From NCBI GenBank assembly GCA_958450365.1, contig CAUEEP010000903.1, forward strand, positions 1 through 64,000: 64,000 bases of DNA, in the 5' to 3' direction. Of the stretch, positions 33,901-43,910 are shown piece by piece. Below the pieces are notes generated by a model. It searched no databases and was not told the origin of the DNA. It saw only the letters and a list, made by a program, of their open reading frames with translations. A program made the translations under genes and the position numbers. Position 1 is the first letter of the stretch. The number at the start of each line of letters is the position of its first letter. This DNA is from Mesorhabditis belari. Lineage: Eukaryota > Nematoda > Chromadorea > Rhabditida > Rhabditidae.

Positions 33901-36900
33901 TTTGCTGCGACGAGATGAGCTCCGGATTCGATATAATGTCAGCATTGATGGACTGGGATATATGGGACCTGTTTACAAGGTAGAAAACAAAAAAATATAG
34001 AAAAAAACGTTTTCGGTGTAAACATAGTTTAGTTACTTTTCAGTTAAAAAACCCACAAACAGGCAAAGTGGAGATTCTTTTCGGGAATATGCTCGGCTCT
34101 TTGAGTTGTCTGATTGTTCAAATGATTATCTTCACTGTTATCTGCGCGTGTGGATGGAAATTGTGAGTTTCTTGAATTATCGGAGAATTTGAGTGATTGG
34201 AATTTCGTTCAAAACTTAAAAACGTTCCATATAAAGTTGAGTAACCAAGCCCAGATGCTGGGCACATATTCTTCTGACAGTGGGAAGAGTTGACTGCCTT
34301 TATTCTCTATTCTCTATTGCTTTTATTCTATACAAAGTTGAGTAATCAAGTCCAGAGGCTATGTACATATTCTTCTGATAGTGAGAAGAGTTGCCTGCTT
34401 TGATTCAATTGTACATTTCAGAAGCCTTTTCAACTTAAGATTCTTGTATAGTTTACGTGACCATTCAAACATTCGAAAGCCAAAGATTACTCTGAAAGTT
34501 CAAACATTAAACTTGATCAGATTTCAGGTTCTTTTCTTTCAATTTCAGATACAATTTCGTGAGATCCGCGCTGATCAGCGAGAAAAAGAAAGCGATGAAT
34601 ATACAATTATTGAGATTACTCTTGATTCAGGTTTGATCTTTGTCTTTTCTCGATGAAAGCAGACTTCAGGGTCTCGCTCCAGTCATTTTCGATTACACCC
34701 CGGCGATGTGCACGATTTGGGGAGGGTTTATTGGTGAGTGAAACTCATGGGTAAATTCAGCCGTCATGGGATTGTTGCTGTGAACAAAAAATGTTCCGAT
34801 TCTTTAAACAAAAGAGTTTTCTTGATCATCGAAACAAAAGATCAAGTAGGAAAACGTGTGGATTAATGACGCAATTTCAAAATTCGTTTATACTTTTTGT
34901 ATTAATCCGTCATGCTGCATTGACTGCATTTCATTCACACGTTTTCCTATTTGATCTTTTGTTTTGATGATCAATAAATCTTTTCTTTTTCAAAAAAATC
35001 TTTGTTTAAAGAATCGGATGTTTTCAAGAGGGGTTTTAATTGATGGTTGACAAAAAGAAATATATATTAAAGTGAAAATGGCGGCTCCTCCAGGTCAAGA
35101 AGACAGTGTCAAAAGTCACGAAAAGTCAGTATATATTATATTCTAATATTATATTCTGACATATTCTGGCCTGACCTGAAAATTTGAACTTGCAATTAGA
35201 ATTGCAATAGAATATTAATATAGGATAGAATATTGTGTACAAGGTGTGGCATATGCGCTCTACAAAAGTATGATTTTCTCAAAAACCAAAAGAGTTGACG
35301 ATTTCTTCGTTTAGGCATTTCAAATCTGCGGACATTTTTTCACTAAATCCATGAGTTTGTGCAAAAATGAAAGACTTTAAACGTGATTGCTGCTCTTGAA
35401 AGAATGAAATCCGTCAAAAATGTGCCCGTTTTTGTTTAGCAATAACTCTAAAAACGTATTAATGCAGAAAAAGACTGAAAAACATTTCTCGTATTTTTTC
35501 CATAACACATAGCATTTTTTGTACTGTTCGGCTAAGGTTGCCAAAGTCATTCAAAAATCTTACGCTTCTTCTATTCTATGTAAAATTACGCGTAGATTTT
35601 ATGATTGATGGCCGTTTTTCAGCTTTGGTTAATGTATTGTCTTAGAACGTCAAAAAAAATGCATTAAGGGCAATACTTTAAATGCCGCACCCTGTACTTG
35701 TCAACTTTTTGAACGTCTACTCTGATAGCCACTCTAAAGCATGCCAGTGTTACCATAAATCTCTGGGAGGACGAAATAGGTCTATTGTCGTTCCTAAAAA
35801 CGCTTTTAACTCACTTTCCATCAAACTTTCTAGTTCTTGGGAAGTGCCTAGAACCAGTCGACTCAAATCATTTGAGAAAAGTTCGGGTCCGGTTTGGGGT
35901 CAGGCAAATAACACTCAGTTTGATGAGTTTACCGAGACTTAATTTTTGCAAGGCGTGCCAGGACAGTCAGAAAATGGTTAGCAATCACCTTTTGAAGAAG
36001 TTGGTGTGATGTGAACTTAGCACTTTTTCTCCCGAACCGATTTTGATCCAGTTTTTCCCGATTTGGGACAGTAAATACTCCATTAACATTATCATTAACA
36101 AAATGCATTAAATTAACACCCTATACAAGATACAATTAATGTATTGTCTTAGAAAGGCAAAAAGATGCAGCGCGAAATCCTCTATAAGCCTCGTAAGCTT
36201 ATAAAAGTTCATCGAATTATCCCACTATTAAAGGTATACTATTAAAAAAGATGCATTAAGCGCAACACTATATTTGCCAAAGCCTGTATAAGATCCTTTG
36301 GATAAAAGAAAATCCTTTAGGTCTTCCATTGCACGAGGTGGCTATGTACATGCCGATCATGATTGCCAGCTATTCTCCCGCCGAGGCGCTCATGGTCATT
36401 TTTGGTTTCACGGTAAGGAGATCCTGATTGGCCGATATTTAGTTCCCAGAAATATTTTATAAGCTACTCTAAAGATATAAGAACCCAAGTCAATGTTTTT
36501 CTTCTCTAAAAAACAACAACAAACTGCAGACGAATCTTATTGAATCGTTCAGGTGGGTTTGACTGTAATCATAAGCTGTTAACATTGAAAGTTTCTAAAT
36601 CGTTTAAAGAAAAACAAAAAATCACTACCTGTTCTTTGCGCGCGCGTAATCGCTCCTCAGCTGGCACACTCCACGGATGGATAGTCGCGTTGAAAGCGAC
36701 GAAGTCGACGTGGGAACTTGGTCGCTTTCGAACTTGGTCGCTTTCAGCGCGACTATCTATCGGTGGCATGTACCAGATGGAGAGCAACACTTTGTTTCAT
36801 TTCAGGCCTATCGACGCCGGATCTTGAAAATGGTCAAATTGAGATCCTCGGATGTCTCTGTTCGTCAACTCAGCGAGATCCGTCGCCCGGCAATCAGCAA

Positions 36901-36985
36901 CTTGTCCATAATTTCAAATGGAAATAGATCTGAAATCACGAAGAAATCCGAGGAAATAAGTTATTCCAGCAATGTTAAACAATAA
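30971..36985 (+). CDS. Serpentine chemoreceptor 1 (Str superfamily-like), 379 aa
   Basis: Eleven exons: 30971-31069, 31890-32027, 32373-32459, 32530-32606, 32650-32755, 33884-33979, 34044-34162, 34549-34630, 34670-34733, 36321-36412, 36806-36985 (1140 nt, divisible by 3). Segments in order: TM1 (GTALNFVLLYLIS), TM2 (AIVTVFNVYYAFVHCV), TM3 with IHCFYRYAKIT, TM4 (VVIGYFVIAIIYGLN), extracellular loop (YNVSIDGLGYMGPVY), TM5, an intracellular SEKKKAMNIQLLRLLLIQ with the family's conserved Q, TM6 (PVIFDYTPAMC), TM7 (SYSPAEALMVIFGF) and YRRRIL tail. These are hallmarks of nematode chemosensory GPCRs. No broken splice site seen, so it may be functional in a sensory neuron. Introns hold several inverted-repeat elements. 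Paralog of receptor 3. Confidence 0.8.
31343..31860. mobile_element. Foldback element, ~190-bp arms, in receptor 1 intron 1
   Basis: GGAGGCAAAAGCTACTTACT at 31343 is mirrored at 31841-31860, and the match continues for ~190 bp (31343-31530 against 31670-31860) around a ~140-bp loop. It is 30 bp upstream of exon 2. Confidence 0.8.
31980..32355. repeat. Inverted duplication that includes the end of receptor 1 exon 2
   Basis: Exon 2's last ~45 bases (CTCGATGGCAGGGC … GGGCAAATCAAG) and the following intron up to CATTCAATGTTC at 32057 recur in reverse complement at 32279-32355. A coding exon end has therefore been copied as a palindrome into its own intron. The loop contains an AAGCCTAAGCC repeat. 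Confidence 0.7.
32911..33150 (-). pseudogene. Merlin-like (IS1016-type) transposase fragment
   Basis: Minus-strand TWDTMKTSIRHLRGTTKDR and LATYLN resemble the C-terminal block of Merlin/ISXO2-type transposases (IExxWxxxK…RGTxxxxLxxYLxEFxWR). Adjacent bases to 33545 hold a related plus-strand piece, with ~40-bp inverted similarity (CAAATAAGTTGCAAGTCGATC). Family assignment tentative. Confidence 0.45.
33483..33600 (+). pseudogene. Second Merlin-like fragment, opposite strand
   Basis: MKDRLATYLNNMFRRATENG, then a stop. Its DNA is the reverse complement of 32945-32990 over ~40 bp and it shares the KDRLATYLN motif. Confidence 0.45.
34793..35025. mobile_element. Foldback element in receptor 1 intron 9
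   Basis: CGATTCTTTAAACAAA … GATCAAGTAGGAAAACGTGTG is mirrored by CACACGTTTTCCTATTTGATC … TTTGTTTAAAGAATCGG; arms of ~75 bp, loop ~70 bp. Confidence 0.75.
35237..35697. mobile_element. MITE with GTACARGGTGYGGCAT ends in receptor 1 intron 9
   Basis: Left end GTACAAGGTGTGGCATATGC, right end the reverse complement of GTACAGGGTGCGGCATTTAA. Related single ends at 27052-27070 and 36240-36290. Confidence 0.55.
36631..36785. mobile_element. Small element of the GTTCTTTG-GCGCGCGTAATCGC family, copy 1
   Basis: Starts GTTCTTTGCGCGCGCGTAAT and shares CGATTACGCGCG…, CTGGCACAC and CACCGATGGATA blocks with 39754-39907. In receptor 1 intron 10, just upstream of the last exon. Right end eroded. Confidence 0.65.
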
Positions 36986-37218
36986 AATGGAATGCCTTTT
37001 AGGCCCCCAAAAAGCCACACAAAAATGTGCTTTCACAATTGATTTCAATTTGTTTCCCAACCGAAGTTTACTCTTACTCTCATCTACCGAATTGAACTTT
37101 TCATTAGACAAATTTGTCTAATTTTGCCCTCTAGTCGAGCAAAGCAGGTGCATTTTTTTAATGGGTGTAGCGCTCAAAATGTCACTTTTCTTTCCCGGAA
37201 AAAAAACAATTTTTCAAA

Positions 37219-40200
37219 ATGATCTCAAATCAGTCGAATCTTATTGATTTTTATTCGAATCCATTCTTCGAGCTCACCATTTTTTACCATGTGATTGGAC
37301 CATTTTCGTTGATTTTGAATGCTTTTGGCTTATATGTGATCATATTCAAAACTGATAAGGCGATCGGTGAATACAAATATCATTTACTCGTACATTTGGT
37401 GAGGCTTTTTTTTATAAACGCATTGGAAAGTAGAGATAATTGAAAATGTAGGAATGAATTTTCGAAGAAATCAAATTCATCAATCAAAATCAAATGAAAA
37501 AAGCGAAGGGAAAGGCAAAAGTCTTGAGCTTTTGAACGTGGAAGAAGGATAAGTTGGACGAAAAGCCAATGAACAAGTGTGAAATGTCATTTCTTTTGTT
37601 TTCTTTCCAAAATTCTGCGTTCTCTTTTTGTCCATTTCTGACTCATTCGCACACTTTTCGGCATCCGGAAATTGATGCCGTTAGACGAAGAAAAGAATGA
37701 TTTGTACATTTCGAAGTGATGGTGCGTTGTTATTGGGTTATCACGGTAAATGAATTCCGGCAGCTAGACCGGAGCAAATTCGAGGCCGGGCCGCGATTTT
37801 CAAAGTAATTACAGTCGACGCTCGATAATAAATGATTGAGGGGATTCTCCAAAAATGATTTACGATCAAGCGTGATTTACTATCGAGAGTTTTGCCTAAT
37901 CTTTAATGTAAAAATGTAAGCATATAAGCTGTAGGCTTTTATAGTAAAAGATGCGAACTTTGGCAAAAATTAATGATTTACAATGGGATTCACTTACGAA
38001 AAACTGTTAATAATACCGTATTTTCTCTAATAGTAGTGCACCCTGCGCGTCATCTAAATTGTTCGAAATCTCCAGAACCGCTTATCAGAACCTATCGATG
38101 TGGGATGGGAAAATGTAGCTGACGATGAGATCTTGTGGGGGATTTGAGTGTTGAGCTTCCGCAAAAGCTTGGAAGCCGTAAAATAGTGACCAACTCGGCT
38201 CGCCCGGGTGCACTACTATTAGAGAAAATACGGTATGGAATGAAATGGATTCGAACGAATGAATTTGCCCAAGAATGCTCTTTTTCGCTTTCGGTTTCAA
38301 TCGTTTGGCTGAATATTTTGGTTGGGTCGTAAATAAAATGTAAATTTTGCAGCTGTAAATGCAAAAATTTAGCATAAAAATCAATGATTTACTAAGAAGC
38401 GTTAAGTACACGTGTTTACCATTGAAGGGATTCTCCAAAAGTGATTTACTATCGAGCGTGATTTACTATCGACTGATTTACTATCGGGCTTTTGCGCTTG
38501 TATTTTCTTAAGCGTTTTATCGGGAGTTTTCAAAAGTGATTTACTATCGAGCGTCGACTGTACAATAAAACGAAACATTTGATTGACTGGTTGCAAAAAG
38601 AAAGGAACGGAATACCGATTGCTTGACTGATTAAATCCATCAAATTGAAGAGTGATTTACTATCGAGCGTCGACTGTATTTTGTGATCAATTCACTTAAT
38701 ACAGTACTGGACAATGAAATATCATATTTGAAAAACGATCGTCACTTTCGCGCGTCTGTAACTCCGTTGTCTTTGAGTTTAAACTATTAGTGTTATACAT
38801 TTTCTGAAAGCTCTTTTCAAGGGCTACACAATGGTAATATTAATATTTAGAAATACGGTAAAGACAAGGGAGTTACAGACGTGCGAAAGTGACGATCGTT
38901 TTTCAAATATGATATTTCATTGTCCAGTACTGTATCTACGAAAGTTCTGTCCTTTTTAGAAAATTTCCCTAAAAGCTCCCGGTTGATTTGATTTCATAAG
39001 TGTTTATCGTCAAAAGTTCTCTTATCTCTTTTCCACGTGATTCCTTGCGTTTTCCTTGCTCCTACTAAAAATCTAGTAGAAATCTAGTCCGAAATACAGA
39101 AAATGTTTTCAAAGCGACTTTGTTCAAAAGTTTTCGTGTCAACTCAACTTTTTAAGGATTTTAGCTCAATAACTAGTTTTCAAGAAGAGATTCAGAGCTT
39201 TCGAATGACTAAAATAGTGAACTTTTTCTTTGAATTTTCACAAAGTTATCAATATGCTAAGAAGGATTTGAAAATCTCTCTTTGAAAGCGAAAAAACTTC
39301 GAACTTCAGTTCATCGGTGCCTTTTTCGAGTTTTACATGTGCGTTTGGTGTATGCCGAAAATCCACACGCCTCGTTATATGGGATCGGTTTATGGTTTAA
39401 TGGCAAGTGTCCTCAATGTGGACACATTCTATCAACAAGTGCGGCGTTGAGCTCGATTTCTTTTTCCATAAACATTTTCTTTTTCGATGTTCTGCTTCGT
39501 TGTCATCAATGCTTTATTGCTGACTTCGTGCGGACAATTGGCGGCTTTCCGAGCGAACAGCATTCTCCTTTATGGATCGCCGTTCAAAATGAAGACGAAA
39601 ACTTTTATGATATTCCTTGGAATTCTTTATTTTACACTTTTGTTCTTGGTCATTGGCAATCAGCTTTTGATTCGAGGCGAGCAAAATGGAATCGAGAATG
39701 CGAGAGAGTTTTTGAAGGTAACGATGAATTGACTAGCAGACAACAGAGTAGAGCGTTCTTTGTGAGCGCGCGTAATCGCTCCCCATCTGGCACACGCCAC
39801 CGATGGATAAAGTGCTAAAAGTCACCGTCGATTTGGTCGCAAAGGGACCATCTATCCGTCGTTGGAGTGTGCCAGCTGAGGAGCGATTACGCGCGCGCAC
39901 AAAGAACAGCCAGTGATTTTTCTTTTCTTTTGTAAATGATTTCCAAATGAAATTTAGTGTTTAAAATTTGTGCCGCAGGGTTTTTTCAAAGACTTTGCAA
40001 CCTATTGGCAGTCTTATATCGAAACGGAGAAAGTGAATCGGTTTATCAATGTATTGAAATCAACCTTGAGTATCTCAGCTACTTTTTTCGTTGAAAAGAA
40101 TGTAGAATTTATAGAAAAATGTTCCCAGAATTAAGCCGAATTTAAAGCAGAAATTGTTCCCAAAAATTTGAGCATAATGACCCCCAAAACGGCGAAGCGA

Positions 40201-43200
40201 CCCCTTTTACATAAGAAATTCTGTAGATGGTACAAAAAGAAGCCTAAAACGAGAAAGCCGGCTCAGTCACTCATCGCTCCTTTTCTCTTAAGGATTCCAA
40301 AAGGAAAGCACAAGGGGAATGCCAGATGGCGGGCGATTACCCGTCGCACAAAGCAAACCTCGAGACCCTTTTACAGAAGAATTTCTCTTTTGCTTTATAG
40401 ATTATAGAAAAAGATTCTTACCCGGGAATTCTCGGGGTCGGGGAATCGATTGACGGGGTTTTTTCAAGGTCTTGGTTGGCTAAACAAACAGCTAAACTGA
40501 AAGAACGATGCGATCTGACTTCAAAGTTTTGTCTCTTGATTTCCTTAGGATTTTGTGGTCCAATCAATTTGATTTTGTATCATTTCAAAACCTGAAGTGT
40601 CTTCCATTAAGTTAACAATCATTATTCTCTCTAGACAAAATTATGGACCCTCAAAGTGCGACTATTCATTCGAAAATCCCGAATAGCGGTCGAGTTGTTA
40701 TGATTGAAAACACTTTGCAACTTTTACGGCACAAACATCAAAGAGAGCTCTTTTCCTTTTCTCCCACCTATGACTCACCTCCCAACGAGCGCTTTCTGTG
40801 CGTTCTCTCCCCACGTTTCCCCATTGTCCCCTCAATCGCTCACTTTCTATCACAGTCTAATACCGCTGGGTATATCTATTCCTTTCAATTTTCTCCTTCT
40901 CGTGGTCCGGAGTCGTCGGGTTATCTTCGAAATTTACCCAAAAATGTGACTCTTCGAGTGAACTCGATGTGACGGGATTCCCCCTGTTTGGGATCCCCCA
41001 TCGAGTCAAAAGCCCGCCTACAAAGCTCTCTCAGAAAACAAAAACCCTATCCGCCGGCATTCACTCGACCACAAACTTTTTGCGGAATTGAGGGAAACAT
41101 AATCGAAAACATAAACTTTCAATCCTTATAAAAGCAGTAGATTTTAATTTTTTTCCAACGGCTTCTTGGATTGGTGGCTTAAAGCGTGACTCGATTACCA
41201 TATCCTCAACCCGGTGATACGTTACAGTAACCCGTAAAGATTGAAGTCTCTGTTACAGTAGCCCGTCACACACGTGTTATAAGCTTTTAGAAGCACGTTT
41301 CTTGAACCTAAAGTTCCACGAGACTTGGATTGGCGGTTTAACACGTGGCTCGACTACCGTAACCCTTAACTAGTTGGCTACAGTAATCCGGAGATTGATT
41401 GAAGGAGTTAGATAGAGATAGAAAAAGCAAATATCAATTGGAAAAGTTCAAACCAGGTACCTCTTCACTGGAGCTACGGTAGCTGGGATATGCTTTCTAC
41501 TTTCTACTCAAGTGCAAGCAAATTTCCAGACGGATCTCCAATTCCCGAGCCTTCACTCCCCAGACACAGCCAAATCCCTTTACCTCGTTGACACCACGAA
41601 ATTCTATGGCCACTTGTTCCTAGTGCTCACCTGTTTTATGCTGATTTTCATAAACCTATGGATTCTGTTCTCTTCAACAATTATGATCTTTCAAATCTAC
41701 TCGAAACTCGTCTCAATTCAGAGTGCACAACAAGTGAAACAGTATTTGATCGGCGTACAATTACAGGTGAACTTGAAAATAAAATTGACACTGAACAAAA
41801 ATAGATCTCTCCGTGTATCATTTGCTATTTGATACCGACTTGCTGGCTGTTCTCGTCGATGATGCTCAATATCGAGTTCGTGTATGGACAGGGTGAGTCT
41901 CGACTTACAAGGGAATTGTCAGAAGTGACCGTGACATTTCGGCACCAAAATAACGTGCAAACACAAGTCGAATTCGGTGATCACGATGAAGCTTTCGGAT
42001 TTTCTCAAGAAGCCCTAGTTTTCGAGAAAAACGCGTTGCAAGTTTTGGCATTTACTCGAGAAACGGGCGCGCGAGGTTAAGTGGCCTCCGCCACCTTGCC
42101 TGCACTCCGGTCTAGTGGAGGTCTAGTGAGGGCGTCCGACAAACTTACGCCATTCTTTGCCGCGGCCTTATTTTTTAAAGGATTTGCAGCTTTGTGAATA
42201 GTTACGCTATAAATGTTAAATTAAAAAAAAACAGTTGGAATACATTCATTGAATCATTGAAAAGTTTATCTATAGGCCAGTCCTGGTATTAATTAAAAAT
42301 GTTTTTAAAGCTTTTGAAAAAAATTGAAAAATCCAAAAATGGCATGGAGGGGATTCGAACCCGCGGCAAAGAATGGCGTAAATTTGTCGGACGCCCTCAC
42401 TATCCACTAGACCACCGGAGTGCTGTGAAGGTCCGGCGGCGGAGGCCACTTAACCTCGCACGCCCGTTTCTCGAGTAGATGCCAAAACTTGCAACGCGTT
42501 TTTCTTGAAAACTAGGGCTTCTTGGGAAAATCCGAAAGCGTCACCGAATTCGACTTATGTTTGCACCACATTTTGGTGCCGAAATGTCACGGTCACTTCT
42601 GACCATTCCCTTGGTTAGGTGTACTGTTAGGTGTACGCTGGTGTACTGTTAGGTGTACGCTCAGACAAGCAAGGAGTTGAGTGGGCTCCTGCCGGTTAAA
42701 CAAATTAATTGGTTAAATTATGGTCTTTCAAATCTAACCCGAAGCCGGATTCGCTTCGGATTAGATGAGCTTTTGATTAGATGGATTATTTACTTGCAAC
42801 CAAAAGCACCCAAATTTTTGCCACCTTTACCTACATTCAACTCATTAATTGATCACATAATTGAGTATGCCAGAAGGAGTGCATTTCCATTTTTTTGAAG
42901 ACAAAGTATGTCTCGGCCTTTCTTCATTCATCTACTTTCTTCGGCTAAATGAAGAAATGCTAGAGCTGAATAGATTTTCAAATATTATAAAGGCAAAGTT
43001 CTACTTGTGCTTTTAAAAACTGAGCCTTAAACTGAGGGTTTTCTTCCAAGAAAACTTTTAGACGTCTAGATTTATTTTGATTTCAGTTCTCAACGATCTG
43101 GCCTGTATATTCACTGTTTGTCAAAGTCCACTCAGTATGTTAGTTGTTTTCTATTTGAATCCGGAATATCGTCGATACTTGAAAAGTCGATACACAAGGG

Positions 43201-43298
43201 CGAGTAGTAAAGTGGCAGGTGAGTAAAAAAAAACACATACTTTCTTTTACTTTCAATATCAATTCTTTTCAGTGTCAACGATTTTCGTGCTCAATTGA
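37219..43298 (+). CDS. Serpentine chemoreceptor 2 (Srh/Sri-like), 358-aa model with one damaged splice site
   Basis: Eight exons: 37219-37398, 39310-39438, 39487-39717, 39979-40032, 41530-41766, 41805-41892, 43087-43218, 43273-43298 (1077 nt). TM1 and following sequence (NAFGLYVIIFKTDKA … YKYHLLVHL) match the Srh/Sri pattern; TM2 (FIGAFFEFYMCVW), TM3 (CFVVINALLLTSC), TM4 (FMIFLGILYFTLLFLVIG), TM5 (FLVLTCFMLIFINLWILF), then QQVKQYLIGVQLQ, TM6 (IICYLIPTCWL), TM7 (FTVCQSPLSMLVVFYLNPEYRRYL). The acceptor before exon 3 reads TTTTTCG instead of TTTTTCAG, as if one A were lost; the phases on both sides fit and the 47-nt intron is otherwise normal. The gene is thus either a young pseudogene or spliced from a non-AG site. 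Chemosensory role inferred from family. Confidence 0.7.
37812..38560. mobile_element. pogo/Tc1-type MITE with ends CAGTCGACGCTCGATAGTAA, with nested MITE
   Basis: Left end CAGTCGACGCTCGATAATAA after TA; right end …TACTATCGAGCGTCGACTG before TA. Further right-end copies at about 38470 and 38676. A different MITE sits inside at 38014-38236; the copy at 44053-44561 lacks it, so the insertion point is visible. In receptor 2 intron 1. Confidence 0.8.
38014..38236. mobile_element. MITE with ends TACCGTATTYTCTCTAATAG, nested
   Basis: ACCGTATTTTCTCTAATAGT at one end and ACTATTAGAGAAAATACGGT at the other, 220 bp apart. A second copy, 100 bp long, is at 59650-59751. Confidence 0.8.
38702..38932. mobile_element. 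231-bp MITE with ~50-bp perfect inverted ends and TA target site
   Basis: CAGTACTGGACAATGAAATA … GACGATCGTCACTTTCGC at the left, the exact reverse complement at the right, flanked by TA at 38700-38701 and 38933-38934. Tc1/mariner-type by CAGT ends and TA. Confidence 0.9.
39754..39907. mobile_element. Small element of the GTTCTTTG-GCGCGCGTAATCGC family, copy 2
   Basis: GTTCTTTGTGAGCGCGCGTA at one end and TACGCGCGCGCACAAAGAAC at the other, about 154 bp. In receptor 2 intron 3. Same family as 36631-36785 in receptor 1. Confidence 0.8.
40643..40975 (+). other. Open frames inside receptor 2 intron 4
   Basis: Two overlapping frames are open; one contains a plausible membrane segment (YHSLIPLGISIPFNFLLLVV) followed by RSRR. 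It might be a piece of another receptor (N-terminal type), but no splice sites or relatives confirm this. Confidence 0.25.
41150..41420. repeat. Two diverged copies of a ~150-bp repeat
   Basis: CTTGGATTGGTGGCTTAAAG … CGATTACCATATCCT (41165) and CTTGGATTGGCGGTTTAACA … CGACTACCGTAACCC (41334) are direct repeats with short GTTACAGTA units between. Confidence 0.6.
41896..42640. repeat. Foldback element, ~270-bp arms, with tRNA-like arms ends
   Basis: The segment from 41900 (AGGGAATTGTCAGAAGTGACC) to 42168 (ACGCCATTCTTTGCCGCGG) recurs as reverse complement from 42361 to 42635, with a ~190-bp loop. It begins immediately after receptor 2 exon 6 and lies in intron 6. The inner end of each arm carries the tRNA-like sequence. 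Confidence 0.8.
42341..42421 (-). tRNA. tRNA-like sequence (pseudo-tRNA or SINE head)
   Basis: On the minus strand, TGGTCTAGTGG (A box, 42404-42414) and GGTTCGAATCC (B box, 42351-42361) match the Pol III consensus and are correctly spaced. Acceptor and T-stem ends do not pair (ACTCCGG against CCATGCC), so this is not a working tRNA. An inverted, slightly changed copy is in the other arm (about 42108-42168). Confidence 0.5.
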
Positions 43299-43649
43299 GT
43301 GATTGTTCAGAGTGAATGCTTGTGAAAAATCATAAAATTACATAGTTTTTGAATTCTAGACCTAATTACCTTACTAAACTTTGACGTTTCTTAGTATTTT
43401 CTGATCTGACCTTTGTTTGAAAAATCCCACGTTTGCCATGTTTTTTGCCTTTTGTGAATGAAAGATTTGCTTGAGCCGAGATTCGAAAATTCGTTTACAG
43501 CTTCATCTGCTATATATAAAAGAGCAGTGTCTGTCCATCTCTATAGGCTTTTTATCATCCGTCTTTGGGCCAAAAAAAGCTGAAATTTCTCTTAAAAGCT
43601 CTTAAAATATAATATAGTTGTGCCATTTGAAATAAAAAATTAAAAAGTC

Positions 43650-43730
43650 AAAATTGCGCGGCATTACGGGGGGTCGGAGCCGGACCGGGCCGTAGACAAG
43701 CGCGCTCCCGACCGAGCCAAAGTGACAAAT
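43650..43730 (-). tRNA. Weak tRNA-like sequence
   Basis: Minus strand TTGGCTCGGTCGGGAGCGCG … CCGGTCCGGCTCCGACC resembles a tRNA with degenerate A and B boxes. Similar layout to the better one at 45655-45725. Probably a tRNA-derived repeat. Confidence 0.3.
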
Positions 43731-43910
43731 GATCAAGCGGGAAAACCCCGTCGTTACCAGGGTTTTTCTGTTTTTTTTCGGCTGATAATAAAATATTTAG
43801 CTTTTCATAATTCGTAGGGCCAGAATCCACTTTTGATTGAAAATCCCAGGAGAATTTCTGTTTTTTTTGGCACAAAAGCAACTTGAAAGCAACTTTTCAA
43901 CAAATTTGAA

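Noticed and set aside
39282..39818. 178-aa plus-strand frame across receptor 2 exons
   Set aside because: Out of frame with the transmembrane segments of receptor 2 and continues into an inverted-repeat element.
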